DNA from: an uncultured Ruminococcus sp.
Lineage (GTDB): Bacteria; Bacillota; Clostridia; Oscillospirales; Ruminococcaceae
Assembly (NCBI RefSeq): GCF_934476685.1
Contig: NZ_CAKSNX010000007.1
Coordinates: forward strand, 1-64,000
Direction of reading: 5' to 3'
Length of the DNA: 64,000 nucleotides
The notes beneath the pieces are model-generated. The model was given only the letters and a program-made list of their open reading frames with translations, was not told the origin of the DNA and did no database searches. Shown piece after piece: positions 55,161 through 63,801 of this stretch; position 1 is the first letter of the stretch, and every line of letters starts with the position of its first letter. The position numbers and the translations under genes are program-made.

Positions 55161-55241
55161 ATACAGTTCAAAAATATAATGAACAAAAATTATATAATAG
55201 CTTAATAAAAAGTAAACAATAGTAAAAATCACGAAAAAGAC

Positions 55242-55270
55242 TAGACAAATGAGAAAAAAGGTAGTATAAT
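55242..55270 (+). promoter_or_regulatory. Promoter of the kinase-fold gene
   Basis: TAGACA (55242-55247), 17-nt spacer, TATAAT (55265-55270); leader of about 120 nt. Confidence 0.7.
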
Positions 55271-55396
55271 ATAGACAGTAAAGAAAGAACAAAACAGTAT
55301 GTGAAAATTCAACAATAATTTTCAACCGCTGCTTGCTTTTTCCTTCTGAAAAATCAAAAATTCACTGAAATAATAAATTGAAAAGGAGAATGTTTT

Positions 55397-56155
55397 ATGA
55401 AACTGGATAACTTTATTGCACACGGAGATATTTATGACGTATACGAAACCGACGGATTGTCAGTAAGAGTTTACAATAAGCCTGAGTACAAGGAAAAGTG
55501 CCTCTATGCAGCACTTACTCATGCGAGAGTAGAAACAACACTTGTAAATTCTACAATTAAAATGCCTGTTCTGAGAGAAGTTTCCGTTATCGACGGCAAG
55601 TGGGCTATCTCAATGGACTTCATCAAGGGCAAGACCCTTCAGGAACTTATGGACGAAAATCCTGATAAGATGGATACATATCTTAATCAGTTTATCGACA
55701 TCCAGTGCGAGATCCACGCACAGTATATGCCTCTTCTTTCAAAACTGAAGGACAAGATGGCAAGACAGATCAAGACTCTCGGCACTATCGACGAGATCAA
55801 GAAGTATGAACTTCTTACAAGACTTGATTCTATGCCAAAGCATATCAAGCTCTGCCACGGTAACTTTGAGCCTAAGAACGTTATTATTAATGATGAAGGC
55901 ACTTACGTTATCAACTGGGGTTCTGCAAGACAGGGCAACGCTTCCGCAGACGTAGCAAGAACATATTTGCTGTTCTGCCTGTCAAATCCTGAACTGGCTG
56001 AAAGCTATCTTGATAAGTACTGCCTCAAGAGCGGTACATCTAAGAAGTATGTACAGGCTTGGCTGCCGATCGTAGCTGCTGCACAGCTCATCAAGGGCAA
56101 GGAAGAGGAGAAGGATCTGCTCATGAAGTGGATCGACGTTGTAGAGTACGACTAG
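55397..56155 (+). CDS. Aminoglycoside-phosphotransferase-fold protein lacking catalytic Asp residues
   Basis: 252 residues, APH/choline-kinase fold. The catalytic loop, normally HGDxxxxN, reads LCHGNFEPKNVII: Asn156 replaces the catalytic Asp while Asn161 is kept. The metal-binding IDW motif reads VINWGSARQG, with Asn173 in place of Asp. Both codons are AAC, so each could arise by one G-to-A change. WAISMDFIKGKTLQELM is the hinge. Without either Asp, normal phosphotransfer is unlikely; a pseudokinase or ligand-binding role is inferred. Own promoter and terminator, divergent from adhE, which suggests constitutive maintenance rather than decay. Confidence 0.82.
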   Translation: MKLDNFIAHGDIYDVYETDGLSVRVYNKPEYKEKCLYAALTHARVETTLVNSTIKMPVLREVSVIDGKWAISMDFIKGKTLQELMDENPDKMDTYLNQFIDIQCEIHAQYMPLLSKLKDKMARQIKTLGTIDEIKKYELLTRLDSMPKHIKLCHGNFEPKNVIINDEGTYVINWGSARQGNASADVARTYLLFCLSNPELAESYLDKYCLKSGTSKKYVQAWLPIVAAAQLIKGKEEEKDLLMKWIDVVEYD

Positions 56156-56234
56156 TCTTTAGTACAGCAAGATTACTGTGTAAATGTTACAACTTTGTAA
56201 TAAATACTTGTGCATTTAGCTGAAAAAGTTAATG

Positions 56235-56272
56235 ATCCCGATTATGTTAATGTAGCATAATCGGGATTTTTT
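56235..56272 (+). terminator. Terminator of the kinase-fold gene
   Basis: ATCCCGATTATG with CATAATCGGGAT, perfect 12-bp stem, 9-nt loop and six T residues. Confidence 0.85.
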
Positions 56273-56293
56273 GTGACAAAATCATTACTTTGC

Positions 56294-56322
56294 TTTACAA
56301 TGTAAATATGATGTGGTATACT
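56294..56322 (+). promoter_or_regulatory. Promoter of the lipoprotein gene
   Basis: TTTACA (56294-56299), 17-nt spacer, TATACT (56317-56322). Confidence 0.65.
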
Positions 56323-56386
56323 TCAATACATTGTATAATGAATATTTATGGGCAGTGTGGTACTGCCGTTTTTTTCGGAGGTTTTT

Positions 56387-57016
56387 ATGAAAAAGGTAAC
56401 AGTCTTTGCAGCGCTTATGCTTTGTGCTGCTGTTTTTTGTTCCTGTGGAGCTGCGAATGGTTCGTCCGCTGCTGCAAAGGAAAATACTGATGTGACAACT
56501 ACTGTACAGACATCTGCTCCTGACGATGAAAACGTCACTACTGAAACATTCACTCTTCCGTCAAAGGAAACTTTCGCTCAGATCCCTGAGGACGCTGAGC
56601 AGAGCTTTGATGTCGTTATCAAGGCTGTGAAAGCTTCTTACCCTGCTGAAAATAAGACCAAAAGACTTTACGGCTATCTCGGCGAGGAAGAGGTAAACGA
56701 CTGCCAGTGCTATATATTTGCAGTATACGATAAAAATAAGGACGTACATACCGAGGTCGCAACCGTTGCAGCATCTGTTGACGGCAGCAGCATATTTGTC
56801 TATAATGCTGAAACACTTACATATGATGTTCTCGATATCCCAGAGGATACATCTTCTGCAAAGACAGAGTATCATTGGGCGGAGGACAGCAGCTCATATG
56901 CTGATGATGTAAATTCCGACAGCGCTCTCGACAGCTCATCACAGAGCGAGAGTGACCTTTCCTCAGCTGATACTTCTTCTGAGAGCAGTTCGTTATCCGA
57001 AACAGCAGAGGTTTGA
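56387..57016 (+). CDS. Putative lipoprotein of unknown function
   Basis: 209 residues from ATG 56387 (GGAGG 6 nt upstream; an earlier in-frame ATG at 56348 lacks a ribosome site). Signal peptide KKVTVFAALMLCAAVF ending in CSC, a slightly unusual lipobox with Phe at -3. Thr/Ser-rich linker (25-55), a compact domain (about 60-150) with SFDVVIKAVKASYPAENKTK and CYIFAVYDKNKDVHTEVATV, and a low-complexity Ser/Asp/Glu tail of 55 residues. I recognise no family. Probably tethered to the outer face of the membrane. Confidence 0.7.
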   Translation: MKKVTVFAALMLCAAVFCSCGAANGSSAAAKENTDVTTTVQTSAPDDENVTTETFTLPSKETFAQIPEDAEQSFDVVIKAVKASYPAENKTKRLYGYLGEEEVNDCQCYIFAVYDKNKDVHTEVATVAASVDGSSIFVYNAETLTYDVLDIPEDTSSAKTEYHWAEDSSSYADDVNSDSALDSSSQSESDLSSADTSSESSSLSETAEV

Positions 57017-57044
57017 AATTAAGAAATTAAAAAATCAAAAATAT

Positions 57045-57072
57045 AAGCGGCAGGTCGATCCTGCCGCTTTTT
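57045..57072. terminator. Bidirectional terminator between lipoprotein and rex
   Basis: AAGCGGCAGG/CCTGCCGCTT, perfect 10-bp stem, 5-nt loop, T tract on the plus strand. Confidence 0.85.
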
Positions 57073-57077
57073 GTATG

Positions 57078-57731
57078 TCAGTTATCTTCATTTTCCGAAA
57101 TGACTATGTTAGCGCCGTATGTAAGTGTAAGAAGGCTGTCGCCCAAGTGAACATTTTCAACAATAATGCCTTCGTAGTCTATGCTGAGATCGTAATGCGA
57201 AAAGTTCCAGAACGCTTTCACTCCAAGGCTGACAAGCTTGTCTGCTATCTCCTGTGTGTTGGCTTTAGGTATACAAAGTACAGCCACAACAGGGGAGTGC
57301 TCATGACAGAATTTTTCTATCTCGTCTGTGTGCATTATGGCGATATCTCCCACACGCTGTCCCGTAAGTTTAGGGTTTACATCAAATATGCCTGTGAGAT
57401 GACAGCCTCTTGTTTCAAAATTTATGTGAAGTGCAATAGCCTTGCCGAGGTTTCCTGCGCCTATTAGGATAGTTTCAAAATTTCTGTCTACACCGAGTAT
57501 CTTGCCTATCTCATTGTGGAGAGAGTCAACGTGATATCCGTAGCCCTGCTGACCGAAACCGCCGAAACAGTTCAGATCCTGCCTTATCTGTGAAGCGGTG
57601 AGCTTCATGCGTTCGGAAAGCTCTCTTGAAGAGATGCGCTCTACACCCTGCTTTTTAAGCTCCCCAAGAAATCTGTAATATCTGGGTAAACGTTTTATTA
57701 CTGACGCTGAGATAGAACCGTTTTTTGACAT
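57078..57731 (-). CDS. rex: Redox-sensing repressor Rex
   Basis: 217 residues from the ATG at 57731 (AAAGG 8 nt upstream; an ATG at 57737 lies only 2 nt from it). Residues 5-80 form the winged helix (IKRLPRYYRFLGELKKQGVE, RISSRELSERMKLTASQIRQ, DLNCFGGFGQQGYGY). Residues 85-200 form the Rossmann domain with ILIGAGNLGKAIALH. Rex leaves DNA when NADH/NAD is high. Its likely targets here are adhE, whose -35 carries a Rex-type box, and possibly rex itself. Confidence 0.96.
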   Translation of the reverse strand: MSKNGSISASVIKRLPRYYRFLGELKKQGVERISSRELSERMKLTASQIRQDLNCFGGFGQQGYGYHVDSLHNEIGKILGVDRNFETILIGAGNLGKAIALHINFETRGCHLTGIFDVNPKLTGQRVGDIAIMHTDEIEKFCHEHSPVVAVLCIPKANTQEIADKLVSLGVKAFWNFSHYDLSIDYEGIIVENVHLGDSLLTLTYGANIVISENEDN

Positions 57732-57927
57732 AGCCATAACCTTTCTTTTATATGTTAGTATATCTTACTTACATTTGATAATAAAATAACGATAGGCTCA
57801 GCATGATGCAATGCCTGTCGAAATGTATTCTCTGACAGCTTTTTTCCTAGATAAAAGTATAGGAATAATGTGGAATTATGATAAAATTTACATAAAGATA
57901 ATGTAAAGCAGCTGTACAGCAATAAAT

Positions 57928-57967
57928 ATAATACCACCAAAATAAAAGTTTGTCAAGAAGTTGTCAA
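57928..57967 (-). promoter_or_regulatory. rex promoter with TTGTCAA repeats over the -35
   Basis: Minus strand TTGACA (57956-57951), 17-nt spacer, TATTAT (57933-57928). TTGTCAAGAAGTTGTCAA (57950-57967) covers the -35: two TTGTCAA units in direct order 4 bp apart, sharing the TTG...CAA ends of a Rex box but not its dyad. The leader to the ATG is about 190 nt. Confidence 0.6.
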
Positions 57968-58010
57968 TCTTTTGACGCTTTACAAGCCGTCCTCTGTCAA
58001 TTTTTTTCGC

Positions 58011-58039
58011 TTGACAAATTATATAATTGGTGATATATT
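58011..58039 (+). promoter_or_regulatory. tepA promoter
   Basis: TTGACA (58011-58016), 17-nt spacer, TATATT (58034-58039). Confidence 0.75.
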
Positions 58040-58123
58040 TATAAATGTATGTGTGATAGCTGTATATTTAACAGCTCCCTGCGAATACTTCTTTATATAG
58101 AAAAATGTAAGGAGGTATGAATT

Positions 58124-58915
58124 ATGCAGGAACACAGGAGCATTTATTCAGAAATCAGTAACGATGATGACAGATCGGACGAGGATACGAACGGTCAGTC
58201 GGGCGGCGAAAAGAGCAGCGATGAAGAGCTGAATGAGATAAAAGAGATAAATGAAATGGGCAGCGTTACGCCGTCTAATTCCAAACATCTTATCCATTGC
58301 CTTAATATTATCGGGCAGGTCGAAGGGCATTATATCCTTCCGCCGCAGAACAAGACCACAAAGTATGAGCATATTATCCCCGCACTTGTGGCTATCGAAC
58401 AGGACAGAACTGTGGAGGGACTTCTCATTATCCTTAATACAGTAGGAGGAGATGTGGAGGCTGGTCTTGCCATTGCAGAGCTTGTGGCAGGTATGAAAAC
58501 ACCTACCGTTTCTCTTGTGGTAGGCGGAGGACATTCTATCGGCGTGCCGCTGGCGGTGTGCGCTAAAAAGTCCTTTATCGTGCCGAGTGCCACTATGACT
58601 ATCCACCCTGTGAGAATGAACGGACTTGTGTTGGGCGTTCCGCAGACGCTTTCCTATTTTGACAAGATGCAGGAAAGGATAGTGCGGTTCGTCTGCGATA
58701 ATTCTGAGATATCGCCCGAAAGATTTCGTGAGCTTATGATGGAAACAGGAGAGCTTATGATGGATGTAGGGTCGGTCATAGACGGCGAAACTGCTGTAAA
58801 GGAAGGTCTTATAGATAATCTTGGAGGGCTTTCCGAGGCGGTCGAGTGCCTTTATGATATGATAGAAAATCATTCTGAAAAGGAGATAATCACAAATGCT
58901 CCACACAATAATTGA
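58124..58915 (+). CDS. tepA: ClpP-class serine peptidase TepA (translocation-enhancing protein)
   Basis: 263 residues. An acidic, disordered N-terminal 50 residues precede a ClpP/crotonase fold: LLIILNTVGGDVEAGLAIAE, nucleophile Ser138 in VVGGGHSIGVPLAV, His161 in MTIHPVRM. TepA (YmfB) of Bacillus acts in the cytosol near the membrane and aids pre-protein translocation or removes stuck signal peptides. The order tepA-ylzJ-ftsK/spoIIIE is conserved from Bacillus to clostridia. Ribosome site AAGGAGG. Confidence 0.92.
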   Translation: MQEHRSIYSEISNDDDRSDEDTNGQSGGEKSSDEELNEIKEINEMGSVTPSNSKHLIHCLNIIGQVEGHYILPPQNKTTKYEHIIPALVAIEQDRTVEGLLIILNTVGGDVEAGLAIAELVAGMKTPTVSLVVGGGHSIGVPLAVCAKKSFIVPSATMTIHPVRMNGLVLGVPQTLSYFDKMQERIVRFVCDNSEISPERFRELMMETGELMMDVGSVIDGETAVKEGLIDNLGGLSEAVECLYDMIENHSEKEIITNAPHNN

Positions 58916-59036
58916 TATCTATGATGTTCTGAGAACAGATATAGCATATAATGCGGCTGATCTGGCTGAAAACAAAGCCGCACCATTCAGCACATATCCA
59001 TTCGACTATCTCAGCCGTGACGGATTCTATCTTTAA
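58896..59036 (+). CDS. YlzJ-like small protein
   Basis: 46 residues, starting MLHTIIDIYDVLRTD and ending DYLSRDGFYL. It overlaps the end of tepA by 20 bp in another frame with its own ribosome site AAGGAG (58880-58885), 10 nt before the ATG. Size, the N-terminus with a hydrophobic strand and the place between tepA and the ftsK region match the YlzJ-like family, of unknown function. Translation is coupled to tepA. Confidence 0.72.
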   Translation: MLHTIIDIYDVLRTDIAYNAADLAENKAAPFSTYPFDYLSRDGFYL

Positions 59037-59089
59037 ACTTAAAAAAATCAAAAAATAAACAAAATAATTCAGCATATTTGGAGGACATA

Positions 59090-59950
59090 ATGAGTATTTT
59101 TGACGCAGTTATGCAGGCGATAGTACAGGGACTTACAGAATTTCTGCCTGTATCAAGTTCGGGACATCTTTCGTTATATCAGCATTTCACAGGCAACAGC
59201 GGTGAAGGTGCGCTGTTCTTTTCTGCGGTGCTTCATCTCGGCACACTGGTAGCCGTGTTTATAGCTTTCAGAAAAGATATAATAGCGCTGCTGAAAGAAT
59301 TTGTGGTGCTTGTCAAGGATATTTTCAAGGGTAAGTTTTCCTACAAGAACATGAACCCTGAAAGACGTATGATAGTTATGATAGTTATTTCATGCTTCTG
59401 CCTTGCGCCTTTCGTATTGTTCAAGGATTGGTTCACATCTATATCGGAGGACGATTCCATTTTTGCAGAGGGACTGTGTTTCCTCTATACAGCGGCAATA
59501 CTCTATATGTCCGACAAATGCAAAAAGGGCAATAAAACAAAGGGCGATATAACAGCAAAGGATTCTATCACAGTAGGACTTTTCCAAGGCGTAGCTCTTC
59601 TGCCTGGTGTTTCAAGATCGGGTTCAACTATCTCAGCAGGACTTTTCTCAGGCTTCACAAGAGAAACAGCTGTAAAGTATTCATTCATTCTCGGAATACC
59701 TGTTATCCTGCTCAGCTGTCTGCTTGAACTTAAAGACGCAATAGGCGCAGGATCACCTGTAAGCGCAGGAAACTGCGTAGTAGGATTTATCGTTGCGGCC
59801 GTTGTGGGCGTTTGTGCGATAAAGCTTGTAAACTGGCTGGTAAAAACAGATAAGTTCAAGGTGTTCGCTTATTATACACTGGTCCTCGGTGTGATAGTTA
59901 TAATCATTTCTATCGTTGAGAAATTTATCGGTCACGCTATCACATTCTGA
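59090..59950 (+). CDS. uppP: Undecaprenyl-diphosphatase (BacA/UppP)
   Basis: 286 residues from ATG 59090 (GGAGG 6 nt upstream). Eight membrane helices. Signature AIVQGLTEFLPVSSSGHLSL holds the (E/Q)-rich catalytic motif and SSSGH; the second motif LLPGVSRSGSTISAGLFSGF is complete. It recycles the lipid carrier for cell-wall synthesis and confers bacitracin tolerance. It interrupts the usual ylzJ-ftsK neighbourhood. Confidence 0.96.
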   Translation: MSIFDAVMQAIVQGLTEFLPVSSSGHLSLYQHFTGNSGEGALFFSAVLHLGTLVAVFIAFRKDIIALLKEFVVLVKDIFKGKFSYKNMNPERRMIVMIVISCFCLAPFVLFKDWFTSISEDDSIFAEGLCFLYTAAILYMSDKCKKGNKTKGDITAKDSITVGLFQGVALLPGVSRSGSTISAGLFSGFTRETAVKYSFILGIPVILLSCLLELKDAIGAGSPVSAGNCVVGFIVAAVVGVCAIKLVNWLVKTDKFKVFAYYTLVLGVIVIIISIVEKFIGHAITF

Positions 59951-59966
59951 TCGTTGATCTACATAA

Positions 59967-60011
59967 AGACATACCGCTCGGTCTGCAAAAAGCAGGTGAG
60001 CGGCTGTGTCA
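59967..60011 (+). promoter_or_regulatory. Strong hairpin after uppP
   Basis: GACA-CCGCTC-CTGC with GCAG-GAGCGG-TGTC, A5 loop, no T tract; a 3' stabilising structure or pause element rather than a terminator. Confidence 0.5.
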
Positions 60012-60027
60012 TATATTATCTTGTTTC

Positions 60028-60062
60028 AGAAAAGCTTGAAGTCCAATTCAGGCTTTTTTGTA
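60028..60062 (+). terminator. Terminator between uppP and ftsK
   Basis: AAAGC-TGAA with TTCA-GCTTT, one G·T pair, 6-nt loop and six T residues. ftsK therefore likely has its own start of transcription, which I cannot place. Confidence 0.65.
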
Positions 60063-60084
60063 AATTTTGAAAGGAAAGTGAGTT

Positions 60085-62811
60085 ATGGCAGCGAAAGCTT
60101 CTAACGGCAAGTCGGGCGGCAATGCAAGCCGCAGTACGGCGAAAAAAGGCACTTCGTCAAAGACTTCCGGCGCTGCAAAACAGAATACAAAAGCACAGAG
60201 CAAGCCTGCAAAATCAAAGCCTGCCGCAAGCGAGTCAAAGGCAGCAAGTCAGCCTAAAAGCAAGGCAGATCAGCCTAATTCGCTCAAAGCTGCTAAGGAG
60301 AGGGAAACAAGACGTTTCTGGTCTTACATACTCTTCTTTTTCGGCGTGCTTGAACTGCTTATAACATTCGTACCCGGGGACGGATTGTGGAATACCCTCC
60401 ATTGCATGAACAGGGGCATTTTCGGCATATCCGTGTTCCTTTTTGCGCCTATGATAATCTATGTTGCGCTTATGATAGCCTCAAACACCACGCAGAATAC
60501 GGTGGTCGCAAAGGTGGTCGAGGGGACAGTGCTTATGCTGCTTTTCAGCGGTATCATACAGATATTGCAAGTCGGAACTGTCGAAGGTTCGTCCTTCTGG
60601 AAAAAACTTGTGGGTCTGTATAAGGACGGCGTCAACCTCAGAGGCGGCGGACTTGCCAGCGCAATTCTCGGCTGGCCGCTGCTTGCAGCTTTTAAAAAGG
60701 TCGGTGCGTCCATAATAATCATACTTGTGGCATTTACTTTTGTTATGCTACTGACGGATATAACCCTGCCACAGCTTTTCAAGGCGATATCAAAGCCTTT
60801 TGTCAAGGGCGCAGCAGCCGTTGCGGAGGACAGGATAGAACGTGCCGCTCAGCCGCCTAAGGAGAGAGGACCTGTTTTCGGCAGAGAAAATTCCCCTCGT
60901 GTGGCAAAGGTGACTTCTGGTACAGACAGAGTGGATATCGCAAAGTATTTTCCTGACGATGATCCCGAAACTGCCGCAGAGGTCTACCGAAAGGTCGATG
61001 AACAGCAGGCTGAGGAGGATATAGCCGAGCTTGAAAGTATGCCTGCGCACCCAGTTGAGGCAGCGCCTATAACCACACAGCGCCTTGAAGAAGAGGCAAA
61101 GACTACGAACAACAAGGAACTGAAAAGGATAATCGAAAAGGCTCTGGGCAGCAGCGTCAAGATAGACGAAAAAACAGGCGAGGTCACAGAGAATGAGCCT
61201 GCGGCAGAAGATGAAAAGAAAGCAGACGAAAATGTTAAGCCGCAGCAGGTCAATATTGACGCTGGCGGACAGACGACTTTGTTCGAGCAGGATAATAAGA
61301 TATCCGCCTATGTAAATCCGCCTGTGGATATTCTGAAATATCCGGACAATACGCTGAACGAGGCTGTCGTTGCGGCTGAGATAGAGGAAAAGTCAACAAC
61401 TCTTGTAGAAGTGCTTGCCACCTATGGCATTAAATCACAGATAACAGGCATTTTCAGAGGTCCTGCCGTTACTAGATATGAACTTAAACCTGCTGCAGGT
61501 GTAAAGGTTTCAAAGATAACATCGCTCTCAGACGATATCGCAATGAACCTTGCGGCAACAAGCATAAGAATACAAGCTCCTGTTCCGGGTAAGCCATGCG
61601 TCGGAATTGAAGTTCCGAATGTCCACAGAGATACGGTTTCCCTCCGTGAGCTTATCGACAGCGATGAGTACAGAAAGGCAAAGGGAAAGCTTTCCTTTGC
61701 GGTAGGTAAGGATATCGAGGGCAAGATAGTTGTGGCAGATATTGCGAAAATGCCCCATCTGCTTGTTGCAGGTACTACCGGTTCAGGTAAATCGGTGTTT
61801 ACAAACTCTATCATACTTAGCGTACTGTATCATGCTTCACCTAACGAGGTCAAGCTTATCCTTATAGACCCTAAAAAGGTCGAGTTCAATATTTACAATA
61901 AGATACCGCACCTGCTTATCCCTGTTGTTACGGATCCGCTGAAAGCAGCGGGAGCGCTTGGCTGGGCGGTAAATGAGATGCTCAAACGATACAAGCAGTT
62001 TGAGGTCAACAATGTAAAAAATCTTGAAGAATTCAACGATATGATAAGGGACGAGCAGGCTAAGCCGATAGATCGGCAGGACAGCGTTATCGCAGGTCTT
62101 TCCCTTATGCCGCAGATACTCATAGTCATAGATGAGTTTGCGGATCTTATGATGGCGGCAGGCAGCGAGGTGGAGGAGTCTGTTCAGCGCCTTGGACAGC
62201 TTGCCAGAGCGGCAGGTATCCATATGATAATCGCTACACAGTCGCCTAGACGTGACGTTATCACAGGTATGATAAAATCGAATATCCCATGCAGAGTTGC
62301 CCTGAGCGTTGCCAGCAATACGGACTCACGAGTTATTCTTGACCAGAGCGGTGCTGAAAAGCTGCTCGGCAACGGAGATCTGCTGTATCTTGCGGCAGGA
62401 ATGAAATCGGGCAAAAGAATACAGAGCGGATATGCCTCCACAAAGGAGATAAGGGAGATAGTAAGCTTCCTGAAAAGCGAGCATACCGCTGAATACAGCG
62501 AAGAGATACTTTATGAGGTGGAGCAGAATATGCCTAAGCCTAAGGAGGAAAAGAAGTCGGGCGGATCAGATGAGAATATCGTGGTCAACCCCGATGATGA
62601 GCTTATAGATCAGGCAATATCCATAATCGTTCAGTCCGGACAGGCGTCTACATCGTTTTTGCAGAGAAAGCTTAAGCTTGGCTTTGCAAGAGCGGCAAGA
62701 ATAATGGACGAGATAGAAGAGCGTGGCATTATAGGCCCGCAGGACGGCGCAAAGCCGAGAGAGATCAATATCACGGCTGACGAGTGGATAGAAATGAAAG
62801 CAAGAAGATAG
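60085..62811 (+). CDS. ftsK: DNA translocase FtsK/SpoIIIE
   Basis: 908 residues. A Lys/Ala/Ser-rich basic N-terminus of 70 residues, four membrane helices (about 78-235), an acidic linker to about 420, then the FtsK motor: PGKPCVGIEVPN, Walker A AGTTGSGKSVFTNS, KLILIDPKKVEF, Walker B ILIVIDEFADLMM, ARAAGIHMIIATQSPRRDVI. The last 65 residues are the winged gamma domain that reads orientation sequences (SFLQRKLKLGFARAARIMDE). It pumps chromosome DNA through the septum. The tepA link suggests the sporulation variant SpoIIIE, but one copy may do both jobs. Confidence 0.96.
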   Translation: MAAKASNGKSGGNASRSTAKKGTSSKTSGAAKQNTKAQSKPAKSKPAASESKAASQPKSKADQPNSLKAAKERETRRFWSYILFFFGVLELLITFVPGDGLWNTLHCMNRGIFGISVFLFAPMIIYVALMIASNTTQNTVVAKVVEGTVLMLLFSGIIQILQVGTVEGSSFWKKLVGLYKDGVNLRGGGLASAILGWPLLAAFKKVGASIIIILVAFTFVMLLTDITLPQLFKAISKPFVKGAAAVAEDRIERAAQPPKERGPVFGRENSPRVAKVTSGTDRVDIAKYFPDDDPETAAEVYRKVDEQQAEEDIAELESMPAHPVEAAPITTQRLEEEAKTTNNKELKRIIEKALGSSVKIDEKTGEVTENEPAAEDEKKADENVKPQQVNIDAGGQTTLFEQDNKISAYVNPPVDILKYPDNTLNEAVVAAEIEEKSTTLVEVLATYGIKSQITGIFRGPAVTRYELKPAAGVKVSKITSLSDDIAMNLAATSIRIQAPVPGKPCVGIEVPNVHRDTVSLRELIDSDEYRKAKGKLSFAVGKDIEGKIVVADIAKMPHLLVAGTTGSGKSVFTNSIILSVLYHASPNEVKLILIDPKKVEFNIYNKIPHLLIPVVTDPLKAAGALGWAVNEMLKRYKQFEVNNVKNLEEFNDMIRDEQAKPIDRQDSVIAGLSLMPQILIVIDEFADLMMAAGSEVEESVQRLGQLARAAGIHMIIATQSPRRDVITGMIKSNIPCRVALSVASNTDSRVILDQSGAEKLLGNGDLLYLAAGMKSGKRIQSGYASTKEIREIVSFLKSEHTAEYSEEILYEVEQNMPKPKEEKKSGGSDENIVVNPDDELIDQAISIIVQSGQASTSFLQRKLKLGFARAARIMDEIEERGIIGPQDGAKPREINITADEWIEMKARR

Positions 62812-62840
62812 CTTTATCCGACACAGAACAGGACTTTGAA

Positions 62841-63791
62841 ATGGCGAAAAGAAAAAGCAGAAAAAAATCAACTTTAACAGCAAAACAGCGGTTCAGGCTC
62901 ATAGTCCTTGTTATCCTGCTCACCGTAGTGGGGGCGGCAGCGTTCCTTGAACATACGGGTATCGTGACATTTGATGATGTTATGATAAATGCAGGGCTTA
63001 AAGACAAGCCTGCCGAACACGCTGATACGGAAGTCCATTTCATTGACGTTGGGCAGGGCGATTGTACGCTGGTCATTTCTGACGGCGAGGCAATGGTCAT
63101 AGACAGCGGTGACAGAGATGAAACCAACAAGGCTGTTGATTATCTTGTTTCACAAGGGATAGTGGATATAAAATATCTTATAGTCACACACCCTCACGCA
63201 GACCATATTGGCGAGATGAGCGAGATAATAGAGCGGTTCAATGTGGAAAAATTTATTATGCCGAAAGTCACCGATGATATCGTGCCTACCACGAAAATAT
63301 ATGAAAATATGCTGCTTTCGCTAAAAAATAAGGGGATAAAGATAACGAAAGCTACCGACTGCGAGCTTGAGCTTGGCAGCTGCAAGGTTCAGCTTTTTAC
63401 CCCTAAAAACAAGAGCAGCAATCTGAACAACTGTTCAACACTGGTCAAGGTAGTTCATGGAGATAACTCTTTCCTTATCACAGGCGACTGCGAAAAGGAA
63501 GAGGAAAAGGATATACTTTCGCAGGATTTCGATATTTCGGCAAAGGTGCTTAAAGCGGCTCATCACGGCAGCTCAACTTCATCTTCGGCTGAATTTCTCG
63601 ATGCGGTGATGCCCAGATATGCGGTCATATCCTGCGGAGAGGGTAATAAGTACGGTCATCCACACGAACAGACGGTCACACGTCTTGGCAAGTATGCAGA
63701 TAAGATATATGTGACTATGAACTGCGGTACAGTTATATTCAGATCGGACGGCGAGGGCTTGTCTGTTGAAACGGAAAAAAATACTGAATGA
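62841..63791 (+). CDS. ComEC/Rec2-like MBL-fold hydrolase with one membrane anchor
   Basis: 316 residues from ATG 62841 (AGGA 8 nt upstream); a GTG at 62784 inside the ftsK end would give 335. A basic N-terminus (KRKSRKKS) and one helix (about 20-38) lead to an outer metallo-beta-lactamase domain: VHFIDVGQGDCTLV, HPHADHIGEM, LITGDCEKEEEKD, LKAAHHGSSTSS, metal ligands all present. It resembles the C-terminal hydrolase of ComEC without its channel, a class of unknown, perhaps nuclease, activity. The next gene encodes a DUF3006 protein, its usual partner. Confidence 0.88.
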   Translation: MAKRKSRKKSTLTAKQRFRLIVLVILLTVVGAAAFLEHTGIVTFDDVMINAGLKDKPAEHADTEVHFIDVGQGDCTLVISDGEAMVIDSGDRDETNKAVDYLVSQGIVDIKYLIVTHPHADHIGEMSEIIERFNVEKFIMPKVTDDIVPTTKIYENMLLSLKNKGIKITKATDCELELGSCKVQLFTPKNKSSNLNNCSTLVKVVHGDNSFLITGDCEKEEEKDILSQDFDISAKVLKAAHHGSSTSSSAEFLDAVMPRYAVISCGEGNKYGHPHEQTVTRLGKYADKIYVTMNCGTVIFRSDGEGLSVETEKNTE

Positions 63792-63801
63792 CGGTGATAT
63801 T

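Noticed and set aside
58148..58906. 252-codon minus-strand ORF within tepA
   Set aside because: His- and Arg-rich shadow of tepA codons, without start signals.
60459..62223. Several minus-strand ORFs within ftsK
   Set aside because: Ser/Leu-rich antisense shadows; ftsK is continuous and complete.
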